A stretch of DNA of 64,000 nt from positions 1 through 64,000 of the forward strand of contig NZ_BJNG01000014.1 of assembly GCF_006539565.1 (NCBI RefSeq), read 5' to 3'. The notes beneath the pieces were generated by a model, which saw only the letters and a program-made list of their open reading frames with translations, was not told where the DNA came from and searched no databases. The position numbers and the translations under genes are program-made. This stretch comes from Pseudonocardia hydrocarbonoxydans. Its GTDB lineage: Bacteria > Actinomycetota > Actinomycetes > Mycobacteriales > Pseudonocardiaceae. Below are positions 8,295 to 22,543 of this stretch, piece after piece (positions within the stretch are counted from its first letter, which is position 1; each line of letters opens with the position of its first letter).

Positions 8295-9797
8295 TCAGAA
8301 GCGGGTGAAGGACTGGATGACCGGCGAGCCGCCCTCGTCGGAGACGACGAACCGGTAGCGGGCCGGGTCGCGCGACCCGTCGTCGCCGACGAACAGGACG
8401 TCGGCCTCGACGGTGCCCTCGCCCACCTGCCGGGCGTTGCTCAGCGTCACCGACTGCAGGCCGCCGTAGAAGTTGTCGAAGCCCGAGCGCCCGCCCGACG
8501 CGGCCTGTGCCTGCGGGCTGAGCTGCACCCACGCGGCGTCGGTGTTGCCGGGCAGCAGCGCGTAGTAGTTCTGCACGAACGACACGGCGTCGACGGCCTG
8601 GGCGGCCGGTGCGGTGGTCGGCGCGGCGGTGGTGGTGGGCGCCGTGGTCGGGGCGGCCGTCGTGGTGGGCGCGGCCTCGGTGGTCGGGGCCGGTTCCGAG
8701 GTGGGCACGACCGGCGCGGCCGCCTGACCCTGCGTGCCCCCGGTGTTGCCCAGCACGAGGGCGGTGACGACGCCACCCGCGACCACCAGTGCGGCCAGCA
8801 CCGCGACGAGCACCCTCCGGCGCGACCGCCGCGGCGGCGCGCCGGCCGGGGCGCCGGCGACGACCGTGCCCGGCCCGGGCTCGGGGCGACGCGGCGGTGC
8901 GGCGGCGGCCCGCACGGTCGGGCGCGGGGCGACCGCGGCGGCCGCCGCGACCGGCTCGTCCCGGCCCGCCGCGACGAGCGCCAGCTGGTCGCGCGCCTGC
9001 GCCGCGGTGGGCCGGTCCTCCGGCTCCTTGGCCAGCAGCCGCATGAGCACCGGGGCCAGCGGCCCGGCCTGCTGCGGCGGGTCGACCTCCCCGGTGGCGA
9101 CCTTGTGCAGGAGCGCGTAGGCGTTGTCGTCAAGGCCGAAGGGCGGGACCCCCTCGACGGCGGCGAAGAGCGTGGCGCCCAGCGCGAACACGTCCGAGGG
9201 CGCCGCGGGCTCGTGACCGCGCGCGATCTCCGGCGCGAGGAACGCCGGTGTGCCGGCGATCAGCCCGGTGCGGGTGAGCTGCACGTCGTCGACGGCGCGG
9301 GAGACCCCGAAGTCGGTGAGCTTCACCCGCCCGTCCTCGCCGATCAGGACGTTGCCCGGCTTGACGTCGCGGTGCACGACCCCGGCCACGTGCGCGGCGG
9401 CGAGCCCGTCGGCGACCTGGCGGCCCATGTCGGCGGCCGCCCGCGGCTCCATCGGGCCCTTGGTCGACAGCACCGCCGCCAGCGACTGCGACGGCAGGTA
9501 CTCCATCACCAGCCACGGGCGTTCCTCGTGGATGACGACGTCGAACATGCTGATGACGTGCGGGTGCTGCAGCCGCGCCCCGATCCGGCCCTCGCGCATG
9601 AGGCGCTGGCGGGCCTCCTCGGCCCCCTCGGCGCCGTTGCCGCGGGCGGCGGCGGCGAGCAGTTCCTTCAGCGCCACGGGGCGGTTGAGCAGCTCGTCGG
9701 TGCCCAGCCAGACGGCGCCCATGGCCCCGGCCCCGATACGCTCCTCGAGCCGGTAGCGGTTACCGATACGGGTCGGCGGGTCCTCGGGCGCAGTCAT
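8295..9797 (-). CDS. Transmembrane Ser/Thr protein kinase (Pkn type) with NTF2-like extracellular domain
   Basis: This 500-residue protein has an N-terminal kinase domain (about 15-275). It contains the Gly loop G22-AGAMG, K44 in VALKEL, catalytic D144 in HRDVKPGN, D162 in DFG and the LAPEIARG activation segment. A basic, proline-rich linker leads to one membrane helix (about 326-348), a Thr/Pro/Ala-rich extracellular stretch, and a compact C-terminal domain of about 100 residues (VDAVSFVQNYYALLPG to FTRF) that looks NTF2-like. It is probably a membrane sensor kinase. A TACCCT -10 (9806-9811, minus strand) lies 6-9 nt before GTG 9800 and ATG 9797, so the message may be leaderless and GTG 9800 could be the true start. 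It converges on the S9 peptidase with a 4-bp gap. Confidence 0.9.
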   Translation of the reverse strand: MTAPEDPPTRIGNRYRLEERIGAGAMGAVWLGTDELLNRPVALKELLAAAARGNGAEGAEEARQRLMREGRIGARLQHPHVISMFDVVIHEERPWLVMEYLPSQSLAAVLSTKGPMEPRAAADMGRQVADGLAAAHVAGVVHRDVKPGNVLIGEDGRVKLTDFGVSRAVDDVQLTRTGLIAGTPAFLAPEIARGHEPAAPSDVFALGATLFAAVEGVPPFGLDDNAYALLHKVATGEVDPPQQAGPLAPVLMRLLAKEPEDRPTAAQARDQLALVAAGRDEPVAAAAAVAPRPTVRAAAAPPRRPEPGPGTVVAGAPAGAPPRRSRRRVLVAVLAALVVAGGVVTALVLGNTGGTQGQAAAPVVPTSEPAPTTEAAPTTTAAPTTAPTTTAAPTTAPAAQAVDAVSFVQNYYALLPGNTDAAWVQLSPQAQAASGGRSGFDNFYGGLQSVTLSNARQVGEGTVEADVLFVGDDGSRDPARYRFVVSDEGGSPVIQSFTRF

Positions 9798-9981
9798 CAC
9801 CCGCAAGGGTAGCGAGCGGGCCGGAACCCGCCGACCGGGCGGCCCCGATGGGGCCGTCCGGGAGGGCGGTCCGGCCGCCGGATCCGTGCGGGCCATCCCG
9901 GCCGGCGGTCCCCCGACCATGATCGCCAGGTCCGGGACATCTCCGCCACGGGTGGCGCGCACGTCCCGATCCCGCCGATCA

Positions 9982-12435
<2,454 letters not shown>

Positions 12436-13851
12436 TCAGCGCTGGATCGACTTGACCTCCAGGAACTCCTCCAGCCCGTACCGGCCGAGTTCACGCCCGT
12501 TACCGCTCTGCTTGTAGCCGCCGAAGGGCGCCATCGGGTTGAACGCTCCCCCGTTGACGTCGACCTGCCCGGTGCGCAGCCGCCGCGCCACCGCGAGGGC
12601 GTGGTCGGGCTCGCCGAACACCGCGCCCGCGAGGCCGTAGACGGTGCTGTTCGCGATCGCGACGGCCTGCTCCTCGTCGGCGTAGGGGATCACCGACAGC
12701 ACCGGCCCGAAGATCTCCTCCTGCGCGATGACGGCGTCGGGCGCGACCCCGGCGAAGACCGTCGGGCGGACGTAGGCCCCCGGCCCGTCGACGACCTCAC
12801 CGCTGAAGGCGACCGAGGCCCCGTCGGCCGCACCGCGCTCGATGTAGCCGTTCACCCGCTCCTGCTGCGCCGCCGACGACATCGGCCCGATCCGGGTCGT
12901 GTCCTCGCGCGGGTCGCCGACGGTGTAGCGCCCGGCCGCCGCGACGACCATCTCGACGATCTCGTCGTGCCGCGCGGCCGGCACCAGCATCCGGGTCCAC
13001 GCCGTGCAGGTCTGGCCGCCGTTGATCCACGCGTTGCCGAGCCCGACCTTGACCGCCTTGGCGAGGTCGGCGTCGTCGAGGACGACGTTCGCCGACTTGC
13101 CGCCCAGCTCCAGCGCCACCCGCTTCACGGTGTCCGACGCCACCACCGACACGCGCTTCCCGGCCCGCGTCGAACCGGTGAAGGACACCATGTCGACGCC
13201 CGGGTGCGCGGCGATGGCCTCGCCGACGACCGGCCCCTCGCCGTGGACGATGTTGAACGCCCCCGCGGGCAGCCCGGCGTCGGCGGCGACCTCGGCGAGG
13301 ATCTGCGCCGAGAGCGGCGCGACCTCGCTGGGCTTGAGCACCACGGTGCACCCGGCCAGCAGCGCGGGCGCGACCTTCGCGACGATCTGGTGCAGCGGGT
13401 AGTTCCACGGGGTGATCGCGCCGACGACGCCCACCGGCTCACGGACGACCAGCGAGTTGCCGATCTCCTCGGTCCACGGGAACGACCCGGCGAGCGACGC
13501 CACCCCGGCCGAGGTGTGCACGGGCAGCCCGGCCTGCACGGCCGTGGAGAACCCGATCGGCGAGCCCATCTCCGACGTCACCGCGGCCGCGATCTCCGCG
13601 CCGCGGGCCTTGAGCCCCTCGGAGATCCGGGTGACGACGGCGGCGCGCTCGGCGACGTCGACCCGTGACCAGTCGCGGAACGCGGCCTGCGCCGCGGTCA
13701 CCGCCCGGTCGACGTCGGCGGGCGTCCCCGCCGGGACCGCTGCGACGACCTCCCCGGTGGCGGGGTCGACGACGTCGATCCGCCCCTCCCCGCCGGCGAC
13801 CCGCTCGCCGCCGATCCAGTGTCCGGACACGTTCGGTGTCTGCGCAGCCAT
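12436..13851 (-). CDS. NAD(P)-dependent aldehyde dehydrogenase
   Basis: This 471-residue protein matches the full ALDH superfamily length. Catalytic residues are present: N150 in ITPWNYPL, E248 in [10 protein letters not shown] and nucleophile C282 in GGQTCTAW. The cofactor-binding FTGST motif is at 224-228, and the C-terminal [16 protein letters not shown] is typical of general aldehyde dehydrogenases of the betaine- or phenylacetaldehyde-oxidising type. It should oxidise an aldehyde to its acid; the substrate cannot be assigned. The gene is monocistronic, divergent from the CBS-domain gene with 156 bp between. Confidence 0.92.
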   Translation of the reverse strand: MAAQTPNVSGHWIGGERVAGGEGRIDVVDPATGEVVAAVPAGTPADVDRAVTAAQAAFRDWSRVDVAERAAVVTRISEGLKARGAEIAAAVTSEMGSPIGFSTAVQAGLPVHTSAGVASLAGSFPWTEEIGNSLVVREPVGVVGAITPWNYPLHQIVAKVAPALLAGCTVVLKPSEVAPLSAQILAEVAADAGLPAGAFNIVHGEGPVVGEAIAAHPGVDMVSFTGSTRAGKRVSVVASDTVKRVALELGGKSANVVLDDADLAKAVKVGLGNAWINGGQTCTAWTRMLVPAARHDEIVEMVVAAAGRYTVGDPREDTTRIGPMSSAAQQERVNGYIERGAADGASVAFSGEVVDGPGAYVRPTVFAGVAPDAVIAQEEIFGPVLSVIPYADEEQAVAIANSTVYGLAGAVFGEPDHALAVARRLRTGQVDVNGGAFNPMAPFGGYKQSGNGRELGRYGLEEFLEVKSIQR

Positions 13852-14007
13852 GCCGCCATCCTCACACGGTCTCGGCCGCGGGGGCCACGACCCCGGGATC
13901 GACCATTCGGCGCACGGCGACGGTGATCTCCGAGACGACGGTCCCGGTTCGCCGGTAAAGGGAGGACGATCAATCGCGAGGACGGTTCTCGACGAAAGGG
14001 GATTTCG

Positions 14008-14442
14008 ATGAAGATCGCGGACATCATCGCCGCCAAGGGACCGAACGTGCACTCCGTCCTGCCGTGGCGCACCGTCGCGGAGATCGTGGAGCGGCTCGCC
14101 GAGCTCCGGGTGGGGGCCCTGCTGGTGTGCGACGAGAACCGCTCCATCCGCGGCATCGTCTCCGAGCGCGACGTCGTCCGGGCCCTGGCCCGGCACGGTG
14201 CCGCCCTGCTCACGATGCCCGTCTCCGAGGTGATGACGACGACCGTCCACACCTGCGCACCGGACGAGTCGGTGGCCAGGGCGATGTCCCAGATGACCGC
14301 CGGGCGCTACCGCCACCTGCCGGTCGTCGACGGCGCCGCACTCGTCGGAATGGTCAGCATCGGCGATCTCGTGAAACACCGCGTCCGGGAGATGGAACTG
14401 GAGACGGGGGTCCTGCGCGACGTCGCGATCGCCCGTTCCTGA
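14008..14442 (+). CDS. CBS-domain pair protein
   Basis: This 144-residue protein consists almost only of two CBS domains: about 8-65 ([25 protein letters not shown]) and 75-130 ([33 protein letters not shown]). Stand-alone CBS pairs bind adenine nucleotides and act as energy or stress sensors; the partner is unknown. ATG 14008 has GAAAGGGG about 8 nt upstream. A strong inverted repeat follows the stop and probably ends transcription. Confidence 0.9.
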   Translation: MKIADIIAAKGPNVHSVLPWRTVAEIVERLAELRVGALLVCDENRSIRGIVSERDVVRALARHGAALLTMPVSEVMTTTVHTCAPDESVARAMSQMTAGRYRHLPVVDGAALVGMVSIGDLVKHRVREMELETGVLRDVAIARS

Positions 14443-14461
14443 CGATCGTCACAGAACACGC

Positions 14462-14494
14462 GAAAGGGGCGTCCCGATCCGGGACGCCCCTTTC
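14462..14494. terminator. Bidirectional intrinsic terminator-like hairpin
   Basis: A perfect 15-bp stem, GAAAGGGGCGTCCCG (14462-14476) and its complement (14480-14494), surrounds a 3-nt loop. It lies between the convergent CBS gene and the DsbA-like gene, so it can end transcripts from both sides. The AAA/TTT ends of the stem give a short U-tract in either direction. Confidence 0.85.
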
Positions 14495-14506
14495 CGCGAC
14501 GAATGA

Positions 14507-15115
14507 TCAGGTGAAGTCGAGATCGCCGGTGCGGGTGCGCTTGAGCTCGAAGAAGTGGGGGTAGCCGGCAAGCAGCACCGCGCCGTCGAAGACCTTCCCG
14601 GCGTCCTCGCCCTTCGGGATCCTCGTCAGCACCGGCCCGAAGAACGCCACGCCGTTGACGTGGATGGTCGGCGTGCCGACGTCCATGCCCACCGGGTCCA
14701 TGCCGCGGTGGTGGCTCGCCCGGAGCTCCTCGTCGTACTCGGTGGAGCCGGCGGCGTCGGCGAACGACTCGGGCAGGCCGACCTCGGCGAGGGACTCCGC
14801 GATGACGGCGTCGAAGTCCTTCATGCCCTGGTTGTGGATCCGCGTGCCCATCGCGGTGTAGAGCGGCAGCAGGACGTCGGGGCCCTTCTCCTGCGCGGCG
14901 GCGATGGCGACGCGCACCGGCCCCCACGCCTCCTTCATCATCTCCTGGTACTCCTCGGGCAGGTCGCGGCCCTCGTTGAGCACCGCCAGGCTCATGACCT
15001 GCCAGTTGACCTGCACGTCACGGACCTTCTCGACCTCCAGCATCCAGCGGGAGGTGATCCAGGCGAAGGGGCAGAGCGGGTCGAACCAGAAGTCGACCGT
15101 GCTGGGAGTCGTCAT
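14507..15115 (-). CDS. DsbA-family mycothiol-dependent reductase (Rv2466c-like)
   Basis: This 202-residue thioredoxin-fold protein closely follows the mycobacterial Rv2466c family: [53 protein letters not shown] and [13 protein letters not shown]. Rv2466c is, as I recall, a mycothiol-dependent nitroreductase/mycoredoxin-like enzyme with a CPWC active site. Here the motif is C15-P-F-A18, so the resolving cysteine is absent and a monothiol mechanism with mycothiol is likely. The gene is divergent from pepN, as in mycobacteria. ATG 15115 is chosen. Confidence 0.88.
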   Translation of the reverse strand: MTTPSTVDFWFDPLCPFAWITSRWMLEVEKVRDVQVNWQVMSLAVLNEGRDLPEEYQEMMKEAWGPVRVAIAAAQEKGPDVLLPLYTAMGTRIHNQGMKDFDAVIAESLAEVGLPESFADAAGSTEYDEELRASHHRGMDPVGMDVGTPTIHVNGVAFFGPVLTRIPKGEDAGKVFDGAVLLAGYPHFFELKRTRTGDLDFT

Positions 15116-15222
15116 GTGAGTGCTCAACAACGGTCGGGCGGCCCCGATTCCCACGGCGGGTGCGGGGCCCGTGTGGTGGGATGGCGCCACCCGACACCGA
15201 CGAGAGAAGGTCGATCCCCCGC

Positions 15223-17763
<2,541 letters not shown>

Positions 17764-17767
17764 GCCC

Positions 17768-18211
17768 TCAGGGCGCCACGCCCGGCAGGTGCGTGTTGGC
17801 CGCACGCACCAGCCGGGCCAGCTCCGGGATCTCGACGACCTCGCGCCCGGCCGCGCGCAGCAGTTCGTCGCCCTCGCAGTCGACGAACAGCGCGGGCTCG
17901 CGCCAGGCGTAGACGATGCGCGGGACCCCGGCGTCGAGGATCAGGCGGGTGCACGACGCCGGGCGCGACGCCCGGGAGCTGCACGGCTCCAGCGAGCTGT
18001 AGATCGTGGCACCGGCCAGCCGCGGGTCGCCCGCGACGTCGGCCAGCGCGCTCTCCTCGGCGTGGTCGTGGGGGTCGCGCCGGCCCGACCAGCCCTCGGC
18101 GATCGTCGCCCCGTCGGCGGCGACGACCAGCGCGCCCACCCGGAACGTGGCCGAGGGCGGGCACCGCCCGGCCAGCGCGACGGCCCGGCGGAGCAGGGCG
18201 CGGTCATCCAC
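17768..18211 (-). CDS. RibD-like cytidine/deoxycytidylate deaminase-fold protein
   Basis: This 147-residue deaminase fold has the zinc-binding signatures H50-A-E52 (DPHDHAEESAL) and C77/C87 (LEPCSSRASRPASC). The pattern resembles the pyrimidine deaminase half of RibD, but the two Cys are separated by nine residues instead of the usual eight. It overlaps the upstream reductase gene by 8 bp, so the two halves of a RibD-type enzyme are encoded as separate, coupled genes. The product may act in riboflavin-like pyrimidine reduction or on another nucleotide. The start is GTG 18211. Confidence 0.78.
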   Translation of the reverse strand: MDDRALLRRAVALAGRCPPSATFRVGALVVAADGATIAEGWSGRRDPHDHAEESALADVAGDPRLAGATIYSSLEPCSSRASRPASCTRLILDAGVPRIVYAWREPALFVDCEGDELLRAAGREVVEIPELARLVRAANTHLPGVAP

Positions 18212-18797
18212 GGAGGGCCCGCAGCAGCCGCAGCACGGCGACGTCGCCCACCCGGTCGACGGCCGCGGTCCGCCACCGTCCCTGCGGGAAGGCGCCGGCG
18301 TGCACGAACGGCGGGCCGCCACCGACCAGCACCGGGGCGACGGCGACGTGCAGCTCGTCGACCAGGTCGGCGGTGAGGAACGCGGTGTGCACGGTCGTGC
18401 CGCCCTCCACCAGCAGCCGCTCCACGCCGCGCCCGGCGAGCTCGTCCAGCGCCGCGGCGAGCCCCCCGGCCCCGGGCGTCAGTACAAGCGTCGGCGCCCC
18501 GGAGAACACCCGGGCGGCCGGGTCGAGCGGACCACCGCCCGACAGCACCACCCGCAGCGGCGTCTCCGCGAGGCCGCGCGCGACCCGGGCGGCCCGGCGC
18601 TCGGCGCTGCGCACCAGCAGGCGGGGGTCGTCGGCGCGGACGGTGCCCGCGCCGACCAGGATCGCGTCGACCCCGGCCCGCACCTCGTCGACGCGGTCGA
18701 GGTCGTCGGGGCCGGACAGGACCAGCCGGTCGGGACCGGCGTCGTCGATGCGGCCGTCGAGCGAGACGGCCACCGAGGCGACGACGTACGGGCGCAC
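18204..18797 (-). CDS. RibD C-terminal / dihydrofolate-reductase-family reductase
   Basis: This 197-residue protein matches the RibD_C family: PYVVASVAVSLDGRI, the NADPH-binding VDAILVGAGTVRADDPRLL, and LLVEGGTTVHTAFL. Known members reduce 5-amino-6-ribosylamino-pyrimidinone phosphate in riboflavin synthesis. Others of unknown function, often encoded beside a separate deaminase, resemble this one. The GTG start at 18797 lies 2 bp after the stop of the DUF5130 gene, so it belongs to the CtaJ-DUF5130-reductase-deaminase operon. Confidence 0.82.
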   Translation of the reverse strand: MRPYVVASVAVSLDGRIDDAGPDRLVLSGPDDLDRVDEVRAGVDAILVGAGTVRADDPRLLVRSAERRAARVARGLAETPLRVVLSGGGPLDPAARVFSGAPTLVLTPGAGGLAAALDELAGRGVERLLVEGGTTVHTAFLTADLVDELHVAVAPVLVGGGPPFVHAGAFPQGRWRTAAVDRVGDVAVLRLLRALRG

Positions 18798-18799
18798 GG

Positions 18800-19294
18800 T
18801 CAGTGCGTGCGCCGCCGGCCCCCGGCCTGGTCGGCCAGCATGCGCAGGCCGCTGAGCAGCCCACCGACGAGGTCGCCCTCCCGGAAGGACGCGACCATGC
18901 TCATGACGGCGAGCTTGGCGCCGCGGTCGGGCAGCCGCACGCGCGCCTCGGCGCCGGTGATCACCTCGACGATGCGCTGCCCGGGGCTGACCGCCACCAG
19001 CACCGCCTCGCCGGAGCCCTCCAGCCGGGCGTGCAGCTCCCCCGCCCGCGCGGTCGGCTCGTCGCCGAGCTCGCCCAGGTAGACCGAGAAGCGCAGGCCG
19101 GTCTCCCGGCTGGCGAGCGTGAGCGCCTCGTCGATGCGGCTGAGCTGCACCGGGGTGAAGGGGTGGTCGGCCACCGAGGGCTCGACGAACACCTCCGCGG
19201 CCGAGACGCGCCCGGAGGACGTCACGACGGATCCGGTCGGCAGGTCCTCGGGGACCGCGACGGCTCCGTGACCGTGTCCGCTACCAGCTGCCAC
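18800..19294 (-). CDS. DUF5130 family protein (Rv2468c-like)
   Basis: This protein of about 164 residues has the DUF5130 core: LSRIDEALTLASRETGLRFSVYLG, VLVAVSPGQRIVEVITGAEAR and AVMSMVASFREGDLVGGL. It is distantly like TPM domains. Its function is unknown; mycobacterial homologues sit next to pepN. GTG 19294 is chosen because GAGGAG lies 6 nt upstream; GTG 19300 or 19312 would add 2 or 6 residues. The start overlaps the end of the CtaJ-like gene by 14 bp. Confidence 0.8.
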   Translation of the reverse strand: MAAGSGHGHGAVAVPEDLPTGSVVTSSGRVSAAEVFVEPSVADHPFTPVQLSRIDEALTLASRETGLRFSVYLGELGDEPTARAGELHARLEGSGEAVLVAVSPGQRIVEVITGAEARVRLPDRGAKLAVMSMVASFREGDLVGGLLSGLRMLADQAGGRRRTH

Positions 19295-19517
19295 GGGCAC
19301 CTCCTCGCTCACCGGCCACCGCGTGACCGTCCTGGGCAGGGGCGAGCTGCGCACCCTGCGGGTTGGCCGTCCACCACATCGGCTCGTGCGCCCACGGCTG
19401 GCCGACCCGGTACCGGGGCCGGCGCGCGGAGCGCGGACCGATCACGAGCGCGGCCACGAGCAGGTACAGCGCGATCGACGGGATCGCGTACCAGAGGATC
19501 GACACCAGCACGTCCAC
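19281..19517 (-). CDS. ctaJ: Small membrane protein, CtaJ-like aa3 cytochrome oxidase subunit
   Basis: This 78-residue protein has one N-terminal membrane helix (ILWYAIPSIALYLLVAALVIG), followed by RRPRYRVGQPWAHEPMWWTANP. That pattern (helix, GPR, RYR, W, EPMWW.ANP) matches the small actinobacterial aa3 cytochrome oxidase subunit CtaJ as I remember it. In mycobacteria the corresponding gene also lies next to DUF5130 and close to pepN. The Pro/Gly-rich tail is poorly conserved. The start is GTG 19517. It is divergent from the epimerase gene with 47 bp between the starts. Confidence 0.65.
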   Translation of the reverse strand: MDVLVSILWYAIPSIALYLLVAALVIGPRSARRPRYRVGQPWAHEPMWWTANPQGAQLAPAQDGHAVAGERGGARGSW

Positions 19518-19550
19518 GAGTGAGAACCTAGCCGATCGACGCCCGTGGTC

Positions 19551-19556
19551 TACGGT
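19551..19556 (+). promoter_or_regulatory. -10 box of leaderless promoter for the epimerase gene
   Basis: TACGGT fits the actinobacterial TAnnnT -10 consensus and ends 8 nt before GTG 19565, which would put the transcript start at or next to the start codon. No Shine-Dalgarno sequence is visible, in keeping with a leaderless message. Confidence 0.5.
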
Positions 19557-19564
19557 GGCGTCCC

Positions 19565-20515
<951 letters not shown>

Positions 20516-20518
20516 CGC

Positions 20519-21934
20519 TCACCAGGCGGGCGGCCGCCGGGACCCGTCCCAGCCGGACACCGCACGCAGCTGGGCGCCCAGCTCCAGCAGCAGGGCGTCT
20601 TCGCCCGCCCGGCCCACCAGCTGCACCGACACCGGCAGGTCACCCGCGAACTCCACCGGCAGGCTCAGCGCGGGCTGACCGGTGAGGTTGTAGGTGGCGG
20701 TGAACGGGGTGAACCGCTTCTGCCGCTCGAAGTCCTCCGCCGGGTCGCCGCCCGCGGTGAACCACCCCACCGGCCGCGGGAGCTGCGCGAGCATCGGCGT
20801 CAGCACGACGTTGACGCCGGCCGCGGCCTGGGTGCCGACGACGCGGCGGGTGAGCGCGATCGCCTGCTGCGTGGCGTCGAGGTACCGCGGCCCGGAGATC
20901 GCGGAGCCGCGGTCGCGCCACCAGCGCGTCAGCGGCTGCAGGAGCGGCTCGGCCTCCGGCGGCACCGGGTGCCCGTGCGCGAGCACCGCCCACAGCACCT
21001 CGAAGACGGGCAGGAAGTCCTCGTCGAGCCCCGGCGCGAACTCGACGACCTCGTGGCCCAGCCCGGCCAGCAGCTCGGTGACGTGGTCGTAGGCGGCGAG
21101 GCAGGCCGGATCGACGACGGCGTCCGGCACCGGGGGCGTCGCGTAGCGCCCGATCCGCAGGCGTCGCGGCGCCGCCCGCAGCGCCGCCGCCAGGTAGCTC
21201 TCCGCGGGCCGCGCGAGCAGCGGGTACGGCTCCCCCGGCACGACCGCGGCCAGCACGTCGAGCATCGCGGCGGCGTCGTCGACGGTGCGGGCGAGCGGCC
21301 CGGACACCGACATCCCCAGCGGGTCGCCACCCGCCGGGCCGCGCGAGACCAGCCCGCGGGTGGTCTTGAGCCCGACGAGCCCGCAGCAGGCGGCGGGGAT
21401 CCGGATCGACCCGCCGCCGTCGGTGCCGTGGGCGAACGCCACCAGCCCCCCGGCGACCGCCGCCGCCGCTCCCCCGCTGGACCCGCCCGCGAGCCGGGTC
21501 GTGTCCCACGGGGTCACGGCAGGCGGGCGCCCGGCGGGCTCGGTGTAGGGCGGCAGCCCGAACTCCGGGGTGGCCGTCTTGCCCACGCTGATCGCGCCCG
21601 CCTCGCGCAGCAGCCGGGCCGCGTCGTCGTCGACGGTCGGGACGTGGCCCGCGTACACCCGCGACCCGAAGCCGGTCGGGACCCCGGCCGTCAGCGCCAG
21701 GTCCTTGATCGCCGTCGGCACGCCGAGGAACGGCGCCGGGTCGCCCTCGGCCAGCCGCTCGTCGGCCACCTTCGCCTCCGCCAGCGCCCGGTCGGCGGTG
21801 ACGGTGGCGAACGCGCCCAGGTCGCGCTCGGTGATCCGGCGCAGCGTGTGCTCCACCAGCTCGACGGCGGACAGCTCGCCGCAGCGCAGTGCCGCGGCCT
21901 GGTCGAGTGCGGTCAGGTCGTGCGGGGTGGTCAC
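20519..21934 (-). CDS. Amidase signature family enzyme
   Basis: This 471-residue protein has the amidase-signature Ser-cisSer-Lys triad: K77 in TAIKDLA, the GGSSGG loop at 150-155 and nucleophile S176 in GTDGGGSIRIPAAC. It hydrolyses an amide in the cytoplasm; the substrate is unknown. It is unlikely to be GatA, because no gatB/gatC lies nearby and the C-terminal region differs. The start is GTG 21934, and the gene converges on the epimerase with a 3-bp gap. Confidence 0.9.
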   Translation of the reverse strand: MTTPHDLTALDQAAALRCGELSAVELVEHTLRRITERDLGAFATVTADRALAEAKVADERLAEGDPAPFLGVPTAIKDLALTAGVPTGFGSRVYAGHVPTVDDDAARLLREAGAISVGKTATPEFGLPPYTEPAGRPPAVTPWDTTRLAGGSSGGAAAAVAGGLVAFAHGTDGGGSIRIPAACCGLVGLKTTRGLVSRGPAGGDPLGMSVSGPLARTVDDAAAMLDVLAAVVPGEPYPLLARPAESYLAAALRAAPRRLRIGRYATPPVPDAVVDPACLAAYDHVTELLAGLGHEVVEFAPGLDEDFLPVFEVLWAVLAHGHPVPPEAEPLLQPLTRWWRDRGSAISGPRYLDATQQAIALTRRVVGTQAAAGVNVVLTPMLAQLPRPVGWFTAGGDPAEDFERQKRFTPFTATYNLTGQPALSLPVEFAGDLPVSVQLVGRAGEDALLLELGAQLRAVSGWDGSRRPPAW

Positions 21935-22069
21935 CGCTGCGGTCTACCACAGCCACAGAGGCCGGCGGGCGTGCCGAACCCGCTAACGGTTGCACCCGAT
22001 TGGACGACACACGTGGGGACGGCAGAACGGTCGAGCCGTCGTACACGGCGGTCGGGGGAGGAAGCACCG

Positions 22070-22543
22070 TTGATCTGGACCGATGTGATCGGCGTGCTGT
22101 CCTGCGTGCTCGTCGTCACCGTCGTGCGCGCCACGCGGATCTCGCCCCCGGCGGACATCGCCCCACCCATGCGCGCACCCATCCGCGTCGCGCTGCTGAT
22201 GGGGATGGCGATCACCACCGCGAGCAGCAGCTTCGTGATCGTCCATGGCCCCGAGGCGATGCGACTTCCTGTCGTGATCGTCACCGTGCTGTTCGCCCCC
22301 GGTTACGCCCTCGTCGTGTTCCGCCGCCTCGACGACGCCGTCGACGAGCTCGTGCTGGCCGTCGCGCTGAGCCTCGCCCTGCTGGTCGTCACAGGCACTC
22401 TCATGGCCGGCTTCGGCCTGTGGCAGCCCGGCGTGCTCGTTTCGCTGTCCACGGTCGTCACCGCCCCGGCGCTGGCGTGGCACGCCACCTACCTGTTCCT
22501 GCTCCCCGCCGCCGCGACGAGGGTGCCACCGGCCCGTGACTGA
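22070..22543 (+). CDS. Small integral membrane protein (DUF1616-like)
   Basis: This protein of 157 residues has four or five hydrophobic helices (VIGVLSCVLVVTVV; IRVALLMGMAITTASS; VVIVTVLFAPGYALVVF; LALLVVTGTLMAGFGL; VLVSLSTVVTAPALAW). The FAPGYALVVFRRLDDAVDELVLAVALSLAL stretch resembles DUF1616 proteins found in polysaccharide gene clusters. The TTG start at 22070 is supported by GGGGGAGG about 9 nt upstream. It overlaps the next gene by 8 bp. It is the first gene of part A of the exopolysaccharide locus. Confidence 0.65.
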   Translation: MIWTDVIGVLSCVLVVTVVRATRISPPADIAPPMRAPIRVALLMGMAITTASSSFVIVHGPEAMRLPVVIVTVLFAPGYALVVFRRLDDAVDELVLAVALSLALLVVTGTLMAGFGLWQPGVLVSLSTVVTAPALAWHATYLFLLPAAATRVPPARD

